A program made the position numbers and the translations under genes. DNA of 57,008 nucleotides from Legionella waltersii (lineage in GTDB: Bacteria; Pseudomonadota; Gammaproteobacteria; Legionellales; Legionellaceae). The stretch lies in assembly GCF_001468085.1 (NCBI RefSeq), contig NZ_LNZB01000036.1:242408-299415 (forward strand). Reading direction: 5' to 3'. Below are positions 9,084-18,143 of the stretch, piece by piece. Numbering within the stretch: the stretch's first letter is position 1; the number at the start of each line of letters is the position of its first letter. The notes beneath the pieces were generated by a model. It made no database searches. It saw only the letters and a list, made by a program, of their open reading frames with translations, and was not told the origin of the DNA.

Positions 9084-11522
9084 TTAGAACAGTGGTGTAC
9101 TCATCTTGTTAATCACAGAGTCGAAGTTTTTCTTCTTCATTGACTCATAGGTAAATTCATCGACCAAGATAGCATCCCATCGTGCTTCCTCTGTTGTAAG
9201 AAGCTGCTGCATTGCCTCTGCTGACAACTCCCCTTTTTCAACTTTTTCTTGTAATTTATCTTTAAATTTACCAAATTTATATCGTTTCAAATCGGATACT
9301 TTCTTTGATAATGGCGCTGTACCAATAATAAGCTGCAAAGCATGCTCCATTCTATCGATAGGTTGACTTGGATCCCCGCTTAAAAAAACCATGTTCTTTA
9401 AACGCTCACGGTAATGATTGTTTTCCGTCATTAATCGAGCTAGCTTTTGATCCATTTTATCCGATGGGTAATGCATGGTTTGCCCAAAAGGAAAAGCGAG
9501 AACTCTTGCCAAGAATCCAATCAATTTAGAAGGAAAATTGCGACATAAGGCAATCATGGATTTTTGTGCATGATACAAGCAATAAGTAACCGCCCAAATT
9601 GCATGCGCTTTCTCATCCGGATGCTCTCCATTTAACTGGGCATTTCTTAATGCAGCCATTGCCATGTAAAGATAAGACATACCGTCCGCTAAGCGTGCAG
9701 ACAAGCGTTCTCTCCTTTTTAAATCCCCTCCCAAATAGATTAATGACAAATCAGATAGCCAAGAATAAGCATGGCTCAGACGTGCAATTTTTCTATACTC
9801 TTTTTTCATAGAGCTGTCTGGGGTAGAAATAAATAAACCACCTGTCCAAGCAGAACAGATAGTCTTAGCAAAATTTTGCATGAAATACTGAATATGCTTC
9901 CAAATAATTTCTCTGAATGCCTCTTTATTTTCACCAGCTATCGCATAAAACTCATCTCGAATATAAGGATGGCAGGCCATGGAACCCTGTCCAAATATGA
10001 GCAAATTGCGGGACATGATGTTTGCTCCCTCAACAGTAATGGATATTGGAAGACTTTGATAGGCATTGTTTAAATAATTACGGGGTCCAACCACTACTGC
10101 CCGTCCAGCATGGACATCCATCGCTGCAGTAACCACTACACGGGCTAATTCTGTATTAAAATACTTCGTTATTGCTGAGGCTACTGAGGGCTTTTTATGC
10201 TCATTTACGGCAGCAACGGTTAATAACCTTGTGGAATTTATTAGATAATTTAAACCGGCAATCTCAGCTAATTTTTCAGCTATTCCCTCAAATTGTGCAA
10301 TCTCAACATTAAACTGTCTACGAATTCGTGCGAAAGCGCCTGTTGTAAGATATGAAATAGTGGATGAGCCCGCGCCTAATGCAGGTAATGAAATTGATCG
10401 GCCAATCGATAAGCACTCCACGAGCATTTGCCAACCAGAACCCGCTCGCTTTTGACCTCCAATAATGGTATCAATTGGAACAAATATATCCTTTCCACGT
10501 AAAGTACCATTCATAAAAGGCTGATCAACGGGAAGATGTCGGTTTCCTATCTCTAGATTCTCACTGTCCCTTGGGATTAATAAGCAAGTAATTCCTTCCT
10601 CGCCCACTCCATTTAGCAACCCATCTGGATCTTTTAAATTAACAGCCAAACCAATTAATGTGGCAACTGGAGCTAGAGTAATCCAACGCTTATCTAAAGT
10701 GATGCTCAAGCCCAATACTGATTTTCCTTCAATTTTCCTTTTTACAACGATGGCATCCGATTGAATTGAAGTTGCATCACTGCCAGCACCTGGCTCAGTC
10801 AGAGCAAAGCAGGGGATCTCAACTCCCTTAGCTAACCTTGGAAGGTAATACGCTTTTTGTTCATCAGTTCCGTAGTAATTGATAAGCTCACCAGGCCCAA
10901 GGGAATTAGGCACCATCACGGTGACAGCGGCTACTCCTGACCGACTTGCTATTTTCATCACCACATCAGAATGCGCGCGAGCGGAAAAACCTTTGCCACC
11001 AAATTCCTTTGGAATAACTAAGCCAAAAAAACCATTTTCTTTAATGTAATTCCAAACCTTCGGGGGTAAATCACGCTCTTGAGCGATTTCCCATTCGTCT
11101 AACATACTACAAAGTGTATGCGTTTCATTGTCTAAAAAATCTTGCTCTTCCTGAGTTAACTCAGTGGCTACGGAAGCTAATCTATGCCAGTCTGGCTTAC
11201 CAATGAAGATGTCTTGCTCAAGCCAAGTATCTCCTGCGTTGAGAGCTTCCTCTTCCGTCTTTGATAATTTTGGGATGGATTTACCCGATATTTTATACAA
11301 AAAATCACTTATAAAGTTTCGCAAAGGCTCAACTCGAAGCACGGCTATAGCGAAAAGGATAGCAACCCACAGGACAATACCCAAAACCCAGGGAAATCCA
11401 AAATAAAAAGTAGCTGGGAACAAATAAACAACGCTACCTACTTCCCAAATCACTGAACTAGCGGCGGTGTATAACACAATTAATGTAAACACCAAATAAA
11501 CTAAAAAGAACAGGATAGCCAT
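9084..11522 (-). CDS. fadE: Long-chain acyl-CoA dehydrogenase FadE
   Basis: Catalyses the first, FAD-dependent step of fatty acid beta-oxidation. The N-terminus holds two to three hydrophobic segments (~1-75), typical of E. coli FadE. They are followed by the acyl-CoA dehydrogenase core: FFGLVIPKEFGGKGFSARAHS, CFALTEPGAGSD, LDKRWITLAP, IVEGANIMSRNLLIFGQGS. An open frame extends upstream to 11657. I chose the ATG at 11522 because AAGGAAG lies 8 bp before it, and the resulting 812 residues match E. coli FadE (814). The longer start would overlap the start codon of the divergent gene. Confidence 0.93.
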   Translation of the reverse strand: MAILFFLVYLVFTLIVLYTAASSVIWEVGSVVYLFPATFYFGFPWVLGIVLWVAILFAIAVLRVEPLRNFISDFLYKISGKSIPKLSKTEEEALNAGDTWLEQDIFIGKPDWHRLASVATELTQEEQDFLDNETHTLCSMLDEWEIAQERDLPPKVWNYIKENGFFGLVIPKEFGGKGFSARAHSDVVMKIASRSGVAAVTVMVPNSLGPGELINYYGTDEQKAYYLPRLAKGVEIPCFALTEPGAGSDATSIQSDAIVVKRKIEGKSVLGLSITLDKRWITLAPVATLIGLAVNLKDPDGLLNGVGEEGITCLLIPRDSENLEIGNRHLPVDQPFMNGTLRGKDIFVPIDTIIGGQKRAGSGWQMLVECLSIGRSISLPALGAGSSTISYLTTGAFARIRRQFNVEIAQFEGIAEKLAEIAGLNYLINSTRLLTVAAVNEHKKPSVASAITKYFNTELARVVVTAAMDVHAGRAVVVGPRNYLNNAYQSLPISITVEGANIMSRNLLIFGQGSMACHPYIRDEFYAIAGENKEAFREIIWKHIQYFMQNFAKTICSAWTGGLFISTPDSSMKKEYRKIARLSHAYSWLSDLSLIYLGGDLKRRERLSARLADGMSYLYMAMAALRNAQLNGEHPDEKAHAIWAVTYCLYHAQKSMIALCRNFPSKLIGFLARVLAFPFGQTMHYPSDKMDQKLARLMTENNHYRERLKNMVFLSGDPSQPIDRMEHALQLIIGTAPLSKKVSDLKRYKFGKFKDKLQEKVEKGELSAEAMQQLLTTEEARWDAILVDEFTYESMKKKNFDSVINKMSTPLF

Positions 11523-11655
11523 ATAAGTATCTTCCTTTGCTATTTTAAAGATCTCTTGCTTGTCCAGTTTATTTTGCTTTAAAAGAAGGTGCAAGGGTTT
11601 ATAAAAAATGTTAGGTTTGCTCAATGGACCAAAGCAAAAGGTATTTTGAAAGATC

Positions 11656-12276
11656 ATGGCAGAACGCTTGATTTGGAATTTTGAGTTTCTTCAACATAAA
11701 CAAACTCCTCTAATACCACCAGTAACAGATGAGCTCAATGATCTGAAATGGGAAAACCGTTATTTTTGGTCCGCAGACGAAATCATTCATCTAAACACGA
11801 TAGATCCTGCCCTACTTGACATAACCCACTATCAACAAAAACATAAAGAGGATCATTATTATTTGTTACCTAACAAAAATTTCAACATTAAGCGCAGAAG
11901 AGGTGAACTTCTTTATAAACCCATCATTAAACGCTCCGGGCCTATGTTGGGCTTTGGCCCCAAAATAAACCTTGATGGTATCGAAACTTTACCAAACAAT
12001 AATGATTCAACTATTGATGCATTAAAAAAGATAGTTAGTGCAGTAAAAGCACAAGGAGTAATGATTTTTGTAAAAAAGGATGCTTTTATTTTTAAATTTC
12101 CAACAACGCCAACGATTAAACTTGAACTTGCTCGCCTTGAGGTCAATAATAAAGTCTATTTTAGTGTGTGTGTAGAAGGCAGATCCATGCAGTTGGTTAA
12201 AACCATCAGTGCTCTTTTGCTTACAAAGCAAAAATCCTGTGGGTATGTTAGCTTTCTAAAATCAATTATAACATGA
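11656..12276 (+). CDS. Hypothetical protein with CYTH-like features
   Basis: A 206-residue soluble protein, not firmly recognised. The N-terminal WENRYFWS, the basic NFNIKRRRGELLYKP (two basic clusters on alternating strands) and the later KLELARLEVNNKVYFSVCVEG recall the paired K-x-R and E-x-E strands of CYTH triphosphate-tunnel enzymes. The usual opening ExExK is not evident. Its neighbourhood (two genes before ppk) fits a polyphosphate or triphosphate link, but this is inference. It overlaps the following transporter gene by 4 bp, so the two are probably coupled. No strong ribosome site is visible before the ATG. Confidence 0.65.
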   Translation: MAERLIWNFEFLQHKQTPLIPPVTDELNDLKWENRYFWSADEIIHLNTIDPALLDITHYQQKHKEDHYYLLPNKNFNIKRRRGELLYKPIIKRSGPMLGFGPKINLDGIETLPNNNDSTIDALKKIVSAVKAQGVMIFVKKDAFIFKFPTTPTIKLELARLEVNNKVYFSVCVEGRSMQLVKTISALLLTKQKSCGYVSFLKSIIT

Positions 12277-12809
12277 TGATAAAAACGCTGATCGAACTGA
12301 TCATTAGCTTTGGGAAAATTGGGATTATTTCTCTCGGTGGCGGAAATTCCATGCTTAAACTATTGGAATATGAGGCCATTAACTATCGCCATTGGATTGG
12401 CAAAGAAGAGTTTGTGAGCATGTTAGGCACAAGTTTTCTATTCCCCGGCTTAACTGCTGTTAAATTATCCGCCCTGATAGGATATAAGGCAGGTGGACTC
12501 GTAGGGATGGTGCTCGCTGTTCTCTGTCTTAACTTACCTGGCCTCATCATGGCATTATTTGGTTATGTATGGCTAGCTTCACATAATGGCCCAATCACTC
12601 GCAAGATTATGATTTCTGTTCAATATGGAGCATTAGCCTTATTAGCTGCAGCAACGTATTCTGTTGCACAAGGTGTAGTTGAGTCTTATTACGCATTGCC
12701 TTTAGCTATTTGCAGCGCCTTATTTTTTATTGCTTTAGCTTTTTGGAATTTGTCCCCTTTTTATGGGTTTTTAGGCTTTATTGCTGTGTGCTATTTTCTT
12801 ATCAAATAA
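12273..12809 (+). CDS. Half-size chromate transporter (CHR family)
   Basis: A 178-residue membrane protein with about five hydrophobic segments. The CHR domain signature is present: FGKIGIISLGGGNSMLKLLE near the N-terminus, a conserved W-x-x-x-x-E-F, then FLFPGLTAVKLSALIGYKAGG. Half-size ChrA proteins usually act as pairs encoded by adjacent genes. Here only one copy is present and its upstream partner is the soluble CYTH-like protein, so it may work as a homodimer or with a distant partner. Substrate (chromate, sulfate or another anion) is unknown. Confidence 0.85.
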   Translation: MMIKTLIELIISFGKIGIISLGGGNSMLKLLEYEAINYRHWIGKEEFVSMLGTSFLFPGLTAVKLSALIGYKAGGLVGMVLAVLCLNLPGLIMALFGYVWLASHNGPITRKIMISVQYGALALLAAATYSVAQGVVESYYALPLAICSALFFIALAFWNLSPFYGFLGFIAVCYFLIK

Positions 12810-12812
12810 GCA

Positions 12813-12877
12813 GGGGTTGTTAACAATTCGCGAGCTCAGGCCTTTTGGGGCAAAACAGTAGAAATGTTAACAACCCC
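12813..12877. repeat. 13-bp perfect inverted repeat in the ppk leader
   Basis: GGGGTTGTTAACA (12813-12825) is repeated in perfect inverted form as TGTTAACAACCCC (12865-12877), separated by 39 bp. Each arm contains the palindrome GTTAAC. The second arm ends 20 bp before the likely ppk start codon and just before its ribosome site. It could be a long-loop hairpin ending the upstream operon, or two half-sites for a DNA-binding regulator. No U-tract follows, which argues against a simple terminator. Confidence 0.6.
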
Positions 12878-12897
12878 AAGTGAAGATGGAGTTACCG

Positions 12898-14970
12898 ATG
12901 GATACCAGGTTGGATAATCCAGAATATTATATCAATAGAGAGTTTTCTGCGATTGCATTCAATGAACGCGTGCTTATGTTGGCAAATGATGAGCGTGTTC
13001 CTTTGCTTGAACGAATGCGTTTTCTGAGTATTTGTAGTAGTAATCTGGATGAGTTTTTTGAAATACGTGTTGCTGGCCTCAAAGAAAAAATCGCTATGTC
13101 CTCTGGGAAACTGACTATCGATGGTTTGCGTCCAGAGGAAGTATTCACTCAGATTAGCCATAAGGCTCATGAACTGACTGATGAACTTTATAGTATTTTT
13201 AATAAACAGCTGTTGCCCGCTTTACGAAAAGAAAAGATCTTTTTCCTGGATACTCAACAATGGACAGATGATATTCATTTATGGGCAAAACACTATTTCA
13301 AACATGAGATATCTCCTGTCATTAGTCCTATTGCTTTAGACCTTGCCCATCCATTACCCAGACTCATCAATAAAAGCTTGAACTTTATTATTACCCTCAG
13401 TGGGAAAGATGCCTTTGATCGGAATATTGATTATGCAGTAGTGCATGCTCCAAGATCCATTCCTCGCATGATTCATTTACCCTCTGAGCTCTGTGGAGAT
13501 GCCCATTATTTTGTTTATTTGTCATCGATCATCAAAACGCATGTTGAAAGTTTATTTCCTGGAATGGAAATCAGTGGTTGTTACTCTTTTAGGCTTACAC
13601 GCAATAGCGATCTCTTTTTAAGAGAAGAGGAAATTGATGACTTGGCCAAAGCGGTACAAAGAGAAATTTTTTCACGACATTATGGTCACGTTGTAAGACT
13701 AGAAATAGAACACAAATGTCCAGAACACATTGTGGATTTTTTATTGCAAAAATACCATCTACGCCATGAAGATACTTATTATTGCGAAGGTCCCGTCAAT
13801 ATAAAAAGATACATGCAGGCAATAGACAGCATTGACAGACCAGATTTAAACTATCCAGCGTTTATACCTCAGTATCCTCACATACTTAAGACACAGCGAA
13901 ACCTATTTAACGTTCTTGATGAACAAGACGTATTGTTACACCACCCCTACCAAAGTTTTGATTTGGTCATTGATTTTGTAAGACAAGCAGCCGCTGACCC
14001 TAATGTATTAGCTATTAGCCAGACTTTGTATAGAACCCATTCAGAATCGGTCATGGTAGATGCTCTGGTTAATGCGGCGCATTCCGGCAAAGAAGTTACA
14101 GCGGTCATCGAGTTACGTGCACGTTTTGATGAAGAGTCTAATTTAAAATTAGCCAACCGCTTACATGCTGCAGGTATCTTGGTTCTTTATGGTGTTGTAG
14201 GCTACAAAACTCACGCTAAAATGACCTTAGTCATTAGAAGAACTCACGGCAAACTAAAGCGATATGCTCATCTAAGTACAGGAAATTACCATGAGCAAAC
14301 CGCTAAACGTTACACAGACATAGGATTACTAACTTGTGAACCTACAATCACCTCTGACGCCCAACTGATTTTTCAACAATTAACTGGCTTAGGGAAAGTG
14401 GTCAAACTCAAGGCATTAAGCCATTCTCCTTTTACGTTACAGAAAACCATTCTGGAGCTCATAGAACAATGCTCGGATGCTGCCAAAAAAGGATTAGACT
14501 CTGAAATTACACTAAAAGTAAATGGATTAACCGATAAAGTGACCATTCAAGCATTGTATAAAGCATCACAAGCTGGAGTAAAAATCACACTGATGGTAAG
14601 AGGTGTCTGCTGCTTAAAACCTGGACTACCTGGGGTTTCAGAAAACATACGTGTCCTATCCTTCGTAGGTCGGTTTCTTGAGCATCACCGCGTATTTTAT
14701 TTCAAAATCAAAGAGGATGAATTCATTTTCTGTTCCAGCGCTGATTTGATGGAAAGAAATTTATACAATCGAATTGAAATTATGTTTCCCATTTATGATG
14801 AAGAATGTAAAAAACGCATTAAAAATGAAATCATAAAAAACTTCCTTAAAGACAATTGTAATGCTTGGGAAATGCAAAGCGATGGTTCCTATAAGCCAAG
14901 TAGTCATGGTAATTACTCTGCGCAAGAAAAACTTATTGAACAATTCTCGGCCGAAGACAAGACCATATAG
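12898..14970 (+). CDS. ppk1: Polyphosphate kinase 1
   Basis: Reversibly makes inorganic polyphosphate from ATP at the membrane periphery. All four domains are visible: N-terminal NREFSAIAFNERVLMLA...LSICSSNLDEFFEIRVAGLK, the head domain, and two phospholipase-D-like catalytic domains. The phosphohistidine region is RYAHLSTGNYHEQTAKRYTD; the residue after NY is His where Asn is usual. An open frame starts with GTG at 12880. I chose ATG 12898 (690 residues) because GGAG lies 6 bp before it and the N-terminus then matches the family. Confidence 0.95.
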   Translation: MDTRLDNPEYYINREFSAIAFNERVLMLANDERVPLLERMRFLSICSSNLDEFFEIRVAGLKEKIAMSSGKLTIDGLRPEEVFTQISHKAHELTDELYSIFNKQLLPALRKEKIFFLDTQQWTDDIHLWAKHYFKHEISPVISPIALDLAHPLPRLINKSLNFIITLSGKDAFDRNIDYAVVHAPRSIPRMIHLPSELCGDAHYFVYLSSIIKTHVESLFPGMEISGCYSFRLTRNSDLFLREEEIDDLAKAVQREIFSRHYGHVVRLEIEHKCPEHIVDFLLQKYHLRHEDTYYCEGPVNIKRYMQAIDSIDRPDLNYPAFIPQYPHILKTQRNLFNVLDEQDVLLHHPYQSFDLVIDFVRQAAADPNVLAISQTLYRTHSESVMVDALVNAAHSGKEVTAVIELRARFDEESNLKLANRLHAAGILVLYGVVGYKTHAKMTLVIRRTHGKLKRYAHLSTGNYHEQTAKRYTDIGLLTCEPTITSDAQLIFQQLTGLGKVVKLKALSHSPFTLQKTILELIEQCSDAAKKGLDSEITLKVNGLTDKVTIQALYKASQAGVKITLMVRGVCCLKPGLPGVSENIRVLSFVGRFLEHHRVFYFKIKEDEFIFCSSADLMERNLYNRIEIMFPIYDEECKKRIKNEIIKNFLKDNCNAWEMQSDGSYKPSSHGNYSAQEKLIEQFSAEDKTI

Positions 14971-14984
14971 AGCGCAAAATGAGT

Positions 14985-15965
14985 TTAGATAATAAGCGTT
15001 TTACTATGCTTTCCAGATTCTTCACGAACTAGCTTTGGTAATAAATAACCAGGAACAAGCTCTTGCAGTTCTTTATAGATGGCTTTTGCTCGCTCAACAG
15101 GCAAATCAAAATGTGCTGCACCTTTTACTTTGTCCAGGAGGTGTAAGTAATAAGGTAGGATCCCATAATTAAATAATTTATAACTCAAGGCCATTAATGC
15201 ATTGGCATCATCATTGATATCAGCCAATAAAACAGTTTGGTTCAGCAAATAACAACCAACAGCTTTTAGATCCTCACAAGCAGTTAGGACAGTTTCATCA
15301 AGCTCTTGTTCGTGATTGCAGTGCAAAACAATTACTTTTTTTAGTTTTGTAGCCGCGAGTAATGATAGAAAATCAGCATCAATCCGCTCAGGAAGAACAA
15401 TAGGAACGCGAGTATGAACTCTTAGAATTTCAACATGGGGTATTTGCTGCAATTGCTCTATGAGCTCTCTCAGGACAATATCAGCAGCAAGCAATGGATC
15501 ACCCCCACTTAATATCACTTCCTTAATCGTCTGATCTTTCGCAATATAATCACAAATATCCTGCCAACCTTTGCGTCCAGGATTATTTTCTTGATAAGGG
15601 AAATGCCTTCGAAAGCAAAACCTACAATTAACCGCGCAAGTACCGGTCAAAGTTAACAATACTCGTCCATAGTATTTATGCAATAAACCACTTAACGCCG
15701 TTGGAACCTCTTTTAAAGGGTCATCAACATAGCCTGTTGTGTCATCCATTTCAGCTTTTGTGGCAAGTACCTGCAGTAATAAAGGATCACAGGGGTTCTT
15801 CTTTTGCATGCGCCTTGCAAATCCCAATGGAACACGACTTGGAAACTGTTTTTCAGCCAGTGACTCATCGCATGTTTGAGGCAATTCTAAGAAACTCAGC
15901 AAATCACTTGCTGTATTGAAGCCTTGCGCTAATATTTTCTGCCAACTCAATAGGGTATCTCGCAA
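14985..15965 (-). CDS. epmB: EF-P (R)-beta-lysylation radical SAM aminomutase EpmB
   Basis: A 326-residue radical SAM enzyme related to lysine 2,3-aminomutase. It converts L-alpha-lysine to (R)-beta-lysine, which EpmA attaches to elongation factor P. The radical SAM cluster motif is CAVNCRFCFRRHFPY. DPLLLQVLATKAE and VILSGGDPLL (SAM contact) also fit. The only possible start is TTG at 15965, because an in-frame TGA lies 6 bp upstream. It is divergent from efp, its pathway target. No epmA is visible in the window. Confidence 0.93.
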   Translation of the reverse strand: MRDTLLSWQKILAQGFNTASDLLSFLELPQTCDESLAEKQFPSRVPLGFARRMQKKNPCDPLLLQVLATKAEMDDTTGYVDDPLKEVPTALSGLLHKYYGRVLLTLTGTCAVNCRFCFRRHFPYQENNPGRKGWQDICDYIAKDQTIKEVILSGGDPLLAADIVLRELIEQLQQIPHVEILRVHTRVPIVLPERIDADFLSLLAATKLKKVIVLHCNHEQELDETVLTACEDLKAVGCYLLNQTVLLADINDDANALMALSYKLFNYGILPYYLHLLDKVKGAAHFDLPVERAKAIYKELQELVPGYLLPKLVREESGKHSKTLII

Positions 15966-16036
15966 TAATCAGTCAGAATTGATAAACTGTGCGAACTTTA
16001 ACTAAAATACAGCAAAATCTCAACTGTGGAGCAATA

Positions 16037-16606
16037 ATGGCAAACTATGGCAGTAATGAATTAAAAAATGGCTTAAAAATAATGGTTGATGATGCCCCTT
16101 GTAATATTCTCGAGTGTGAATTTGTAAAACCTGGAAAGGGCCAAGCCTTTACACGTATTAAAATACGTAATTTGAAAACAGGTCGCGTTGTAGAAAGAAC
16201 CCTAAAATCGAACGAAACCCTCCCTTCCGCAGATGTTGCTGATGTGGAAATGCAATATTTATACAGTGATGGAGAGCAGTGGCATTTCATGGTTCCAGAA
16301 ACTTTTGAGCAATATGCTGTGTCTAAAGCTGTTCTTGCAGACGCGGAGCAATGGCTTAAGGAACAAGACATTTGCATCCTAACCTTATGGAATAATGAAC
16401 CCATTCAAGTCACACCGCCTACTTTTGTTGTATTAAGTATTACTGAAACTGATCCAGGATTAAAAGGCGACACCTCAGGTGGTGGCGGTAAACCAGCTAC
16501 TTTAGAGACAGGGGCGGTAGTGCGTGTTCCTTTGTTTGTTCAAACAGGCGAGCTTATCAAAGTAGATACCCGTAAGGGAGAATACGTTTCACGTGCAAAA
16601 GAATAA
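16037..16606 (+). CDS. efp: Elongation factor P
   Basis: A 189-residue factor that rescues ribosomes stalled at polyproline stretches. It has the KOW-like N-terminal domain with the modified-lysine loop ([10 protein letters not shown]; lysine 34-equivalent is in KPGKG), then two OB domains ending in [14 protein letters not shown]. An open frame runs upstream to 15989. The ATG at 16037 is chosen because GGAG lies 5 bp before it and [14 protein letters not shown] is the normal N-terminus. Divergence from epmB makes the 71-bp gap a shared promoter region. Confidence 0.97.
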   Translation: MANYGSNELKNGLKIMVDDAPCNILECEFVKPGKGQAFTRIKIRNLKTGRVVERTLKSNETLPSADVADVEMQYLYSDGEQWHFMVPETFEQYAVSKAVLADAEQWLKEQDICILTLWNNEPIQVTPPTFVVLSITETDPGLKGDTSGGGGKPATLETGAVVRVPLFVQTGELIKVDTRKGEYVSRAKE

Positions 16607-16620
16607 TTGATTATACAATA

Positions 16621-16649
16621 GGTGTTGAGTCTTGATTGGACTCAACACC
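16621..16649. terminator. Bidirectional hairpin between efp and the lipoprotein gene
   Basis: An 11-bp perfect stem (GGTGTTGAGTC / GACTCAACACC) with a 7-nt loop lies 15 bp after the efp stop and 16 bp before the end of the convergent lipoprotein gene. T-tracts are weak on both sides. Confidence 0.65.
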
Positions 16650-16664
16650 GCAATAGAAGTAATT

Positions 16665-16895
16665 TCAATAAGTATCCGTGTCACCGCCCCAATATCCGTA
16701 AGGACCAACGTAGGAGGTGCTGTAGTAGTAATTGTTTCCCCAGTATGGCCTATTACCGTAATAGCCTACTGAGTAGACATAGTCATTGCTGTAACCTGAA
16801 TCATAAACTGTGTCGAACCCAACTACATCAACTCCACATCCAGATAAGAAAAGCGATAGACCGACAAAAAATCCCGCCCCAATTAAACGTCTCAC
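16665..16895 (-). CDS. Small Tyr/Gly-rich lipoprotein
   Basis: A 76-residue protein starting with GTG, supported by AAGGAAG 5 bp upstream. The N-terminus is a lipoprotein signal peptide: MRRLIGAGFFVGLSLFLSGC, with the lipobox cysteine at about residue 20. The mature part is very rich in Tyr, Gly and Asp (SNDYVYSVGYYG, NNYYYSTSYVG) and resembles many small Legionella envelope proteins of unknown function. It ends near the hairpin it shares with efp. Confidence 0.75.
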   Translation of the reverse strand: MRRLIGAGFFVGLSLFLSGCGVDVVGFDTVYDSGYSNDYVYSVGYYGNRPYWGNNYYYSTSYVGPYGYWGGDTDTY

Positions 16896-16980
16896 AATAG
16901 CTTCCTTGTCAAGTTATTGTAATTAAAGTATATGATATGATTATTGAATACTCAAATTGACAGCATAGAAATCAACAAGT

Positions 16981-17145
16981 ACAGGTAACGACATCCTGTC
17001 TCCTGAGCCGCAACTGATTTTCACTACGGAGACTTATGTAGAGCTTTAGGTTTCCTACTCTCTGTAGGCTTACACACCACCCTCCAACACGATCCCCCAA
17101 ACTGAGATTACTTACTGGTTCAGTCAGGATTAATCGTTACCTATA
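16981..17145 (+). ncRNA. ssrS: 6S RNA candidate
   Basis: AGGTAACGA (from 16983) pairs with TCGTTACCT (to 17142), and next to it CATCCTG pairs with CAGGAT, forming a long closing stem. Just inside is CTCCTGAGCCG followed by an A/U-rich stretch with CACTAC. This closely resembles the CCCCUGAGCCG...CAUACCAC region of E. coli 6S RNA. Further hairpins (CTACTC...GTAG) follow. 6S RNA binds sigma70 RNA polymerase and mimics an open promoter. Exact ends are uncertain. A possible -35 TTGAAT (16944) with -10 TAGAAA (16966) would start near 16978. Confidence 0.75.
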
Positions 17146-17205
17146 TGTAATAATAATAGACCACCATAACGCATGTTGGCAAATTTTTGCACAAATCGAC
17201 TTGGC

Positions 17206-18018
17206 CTATTTGCCCCCCCTGGCCAGATGATTTGCAGAGGCCTGTACAGTTGGCATTACTATCATTTGTTCTATAGTTACATGTTGAGGTCTTGTTAGGC
17301 AAAAGAGCACTGCATCTGCAATATCATTAGCCAATAGCGGTTGAAAATCTTTGTAAAAATCCTTTGCTCTTTGCTTATCTTTCCAACGAACTTCGCTAAA
17401 CTCTGTTTCTACAGCTCCAGGTGCAATTTCGGTCACTCTAACTAAGCTCCCTAACATATCCAATCGCATGGATTTTGAAATTGCATGTACTGCGTGCTTC
17501 GTCGCTGAATACACATTTCCATTGGGGTAGCACTCAAGTCCTGCAATAGAACCTATATTTACCACATGCCCCTCGTTTCTTTGGACCATCATTGGAAGGA
17601 CATAACGACTTACATACAATAATCCCTTTATGTTTGTATCAATCATGGTATCCCAATGTTCTTCGATTCCATTAAACAGCGGTAAAGTATCTAATGCTAA
17701 TCCTGCATTATTGATTAAGACATCAATTTGTTTTAGTTCATCGGGCAAGGAATCAAGCTGTTGCTTTACTTCAGTTTTGGAGCGAACATCTAGCGGTAAA
17801 ACATAATGTTGAGAGTTGTGCTCTTTTAATAAGTCCTCTGCTAAGTGGTTTAATTTTTCTTCACGTCGACCAGATATTATCAGTCTGGCCCCATGTTCAG
17901 AAAGTAGTTTTGCACAGGCCCAACCAATTCCACTTGAAGCCCCAGTGATTAAAATGATTTTGTTTTTTAATGAATTATTTTGCATTTTTAGCCCATTATT
18001 CGAATCTGGAAATATCAT
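17206..18018 (-). CDS. Short-chain dehydrogenase (YdfG-like)
   Basis: A 270-residue classical SDR. The Rossmann motif is ITGASSGIG, followed by the NADP-type basic residues SGRREEK, the NNAG motif, the catalytic Ser in IGSIAG, and YxxxK as YSATKHAV. The overall pattern (ALDTLPLFNGIEEHW, SLVRVTEIAPGAVETEF) is closest to YdfG/serine 3-dehydrogenase-like NADP-dependent enzymes; the physiological substrate cannot be read from the sequence. ATG 18018 gives a 15-residue extension; ATG 17985 is at least as likely. It is monocistronic. Confidence 0.85.
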   Translation of the reverse strand: MIFPDSNNGLKMQNNSLKNKIILITGASSGIGWACAKLLSEHGARLIISGRREEKLNHLAEDLLKEHNSQHYVLPLDVRSKTEVKQQLDSLPDELKQIDVLINNAGLALDTLPLFNGIEEHWDTMIDTNIKGLLYVSRYVLPMMVQRNEGHVVNIGSIAGLECYPNGNVYSATKHAVHAISKSMRLDMLGSLVRVTEIAPGAVETEFSEVRWKDKQRAKDFYKDFQPLLANDIADAVLFCLTRPQHVTIEQMIVMPTVQASANHLARGGK

Positions 18019-18143
18019 ACATTAAGGACATCATTAAAGTAAGTGACTACTCCCCATCTACCGTCAACCCATCACGCACAGCTTGACCTTTCTGCAGTTT
18101 GCATTTAAAGTTTGCGACTGCTATCAAATGCCCATATCTACAA

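Noticed and set aside
11655..11658. Divergent start codons of fadE and the CYTH-like gene sharing CATG
   Set aside because: The long fadE start is very probably wrong; ATG 11522 has a good ribosome site and gives normal FadE length.
18021..18040. PmrA-box-like ATTAAGGACATCATTAAAG upstream of the Ceg10-like gene
   Set aside because: The two TTAA half-sites are 12 bp apart instead of the 11 expected for tandem Legionella PmrA half-sites, and the T-rich remainder of the motif is missing.
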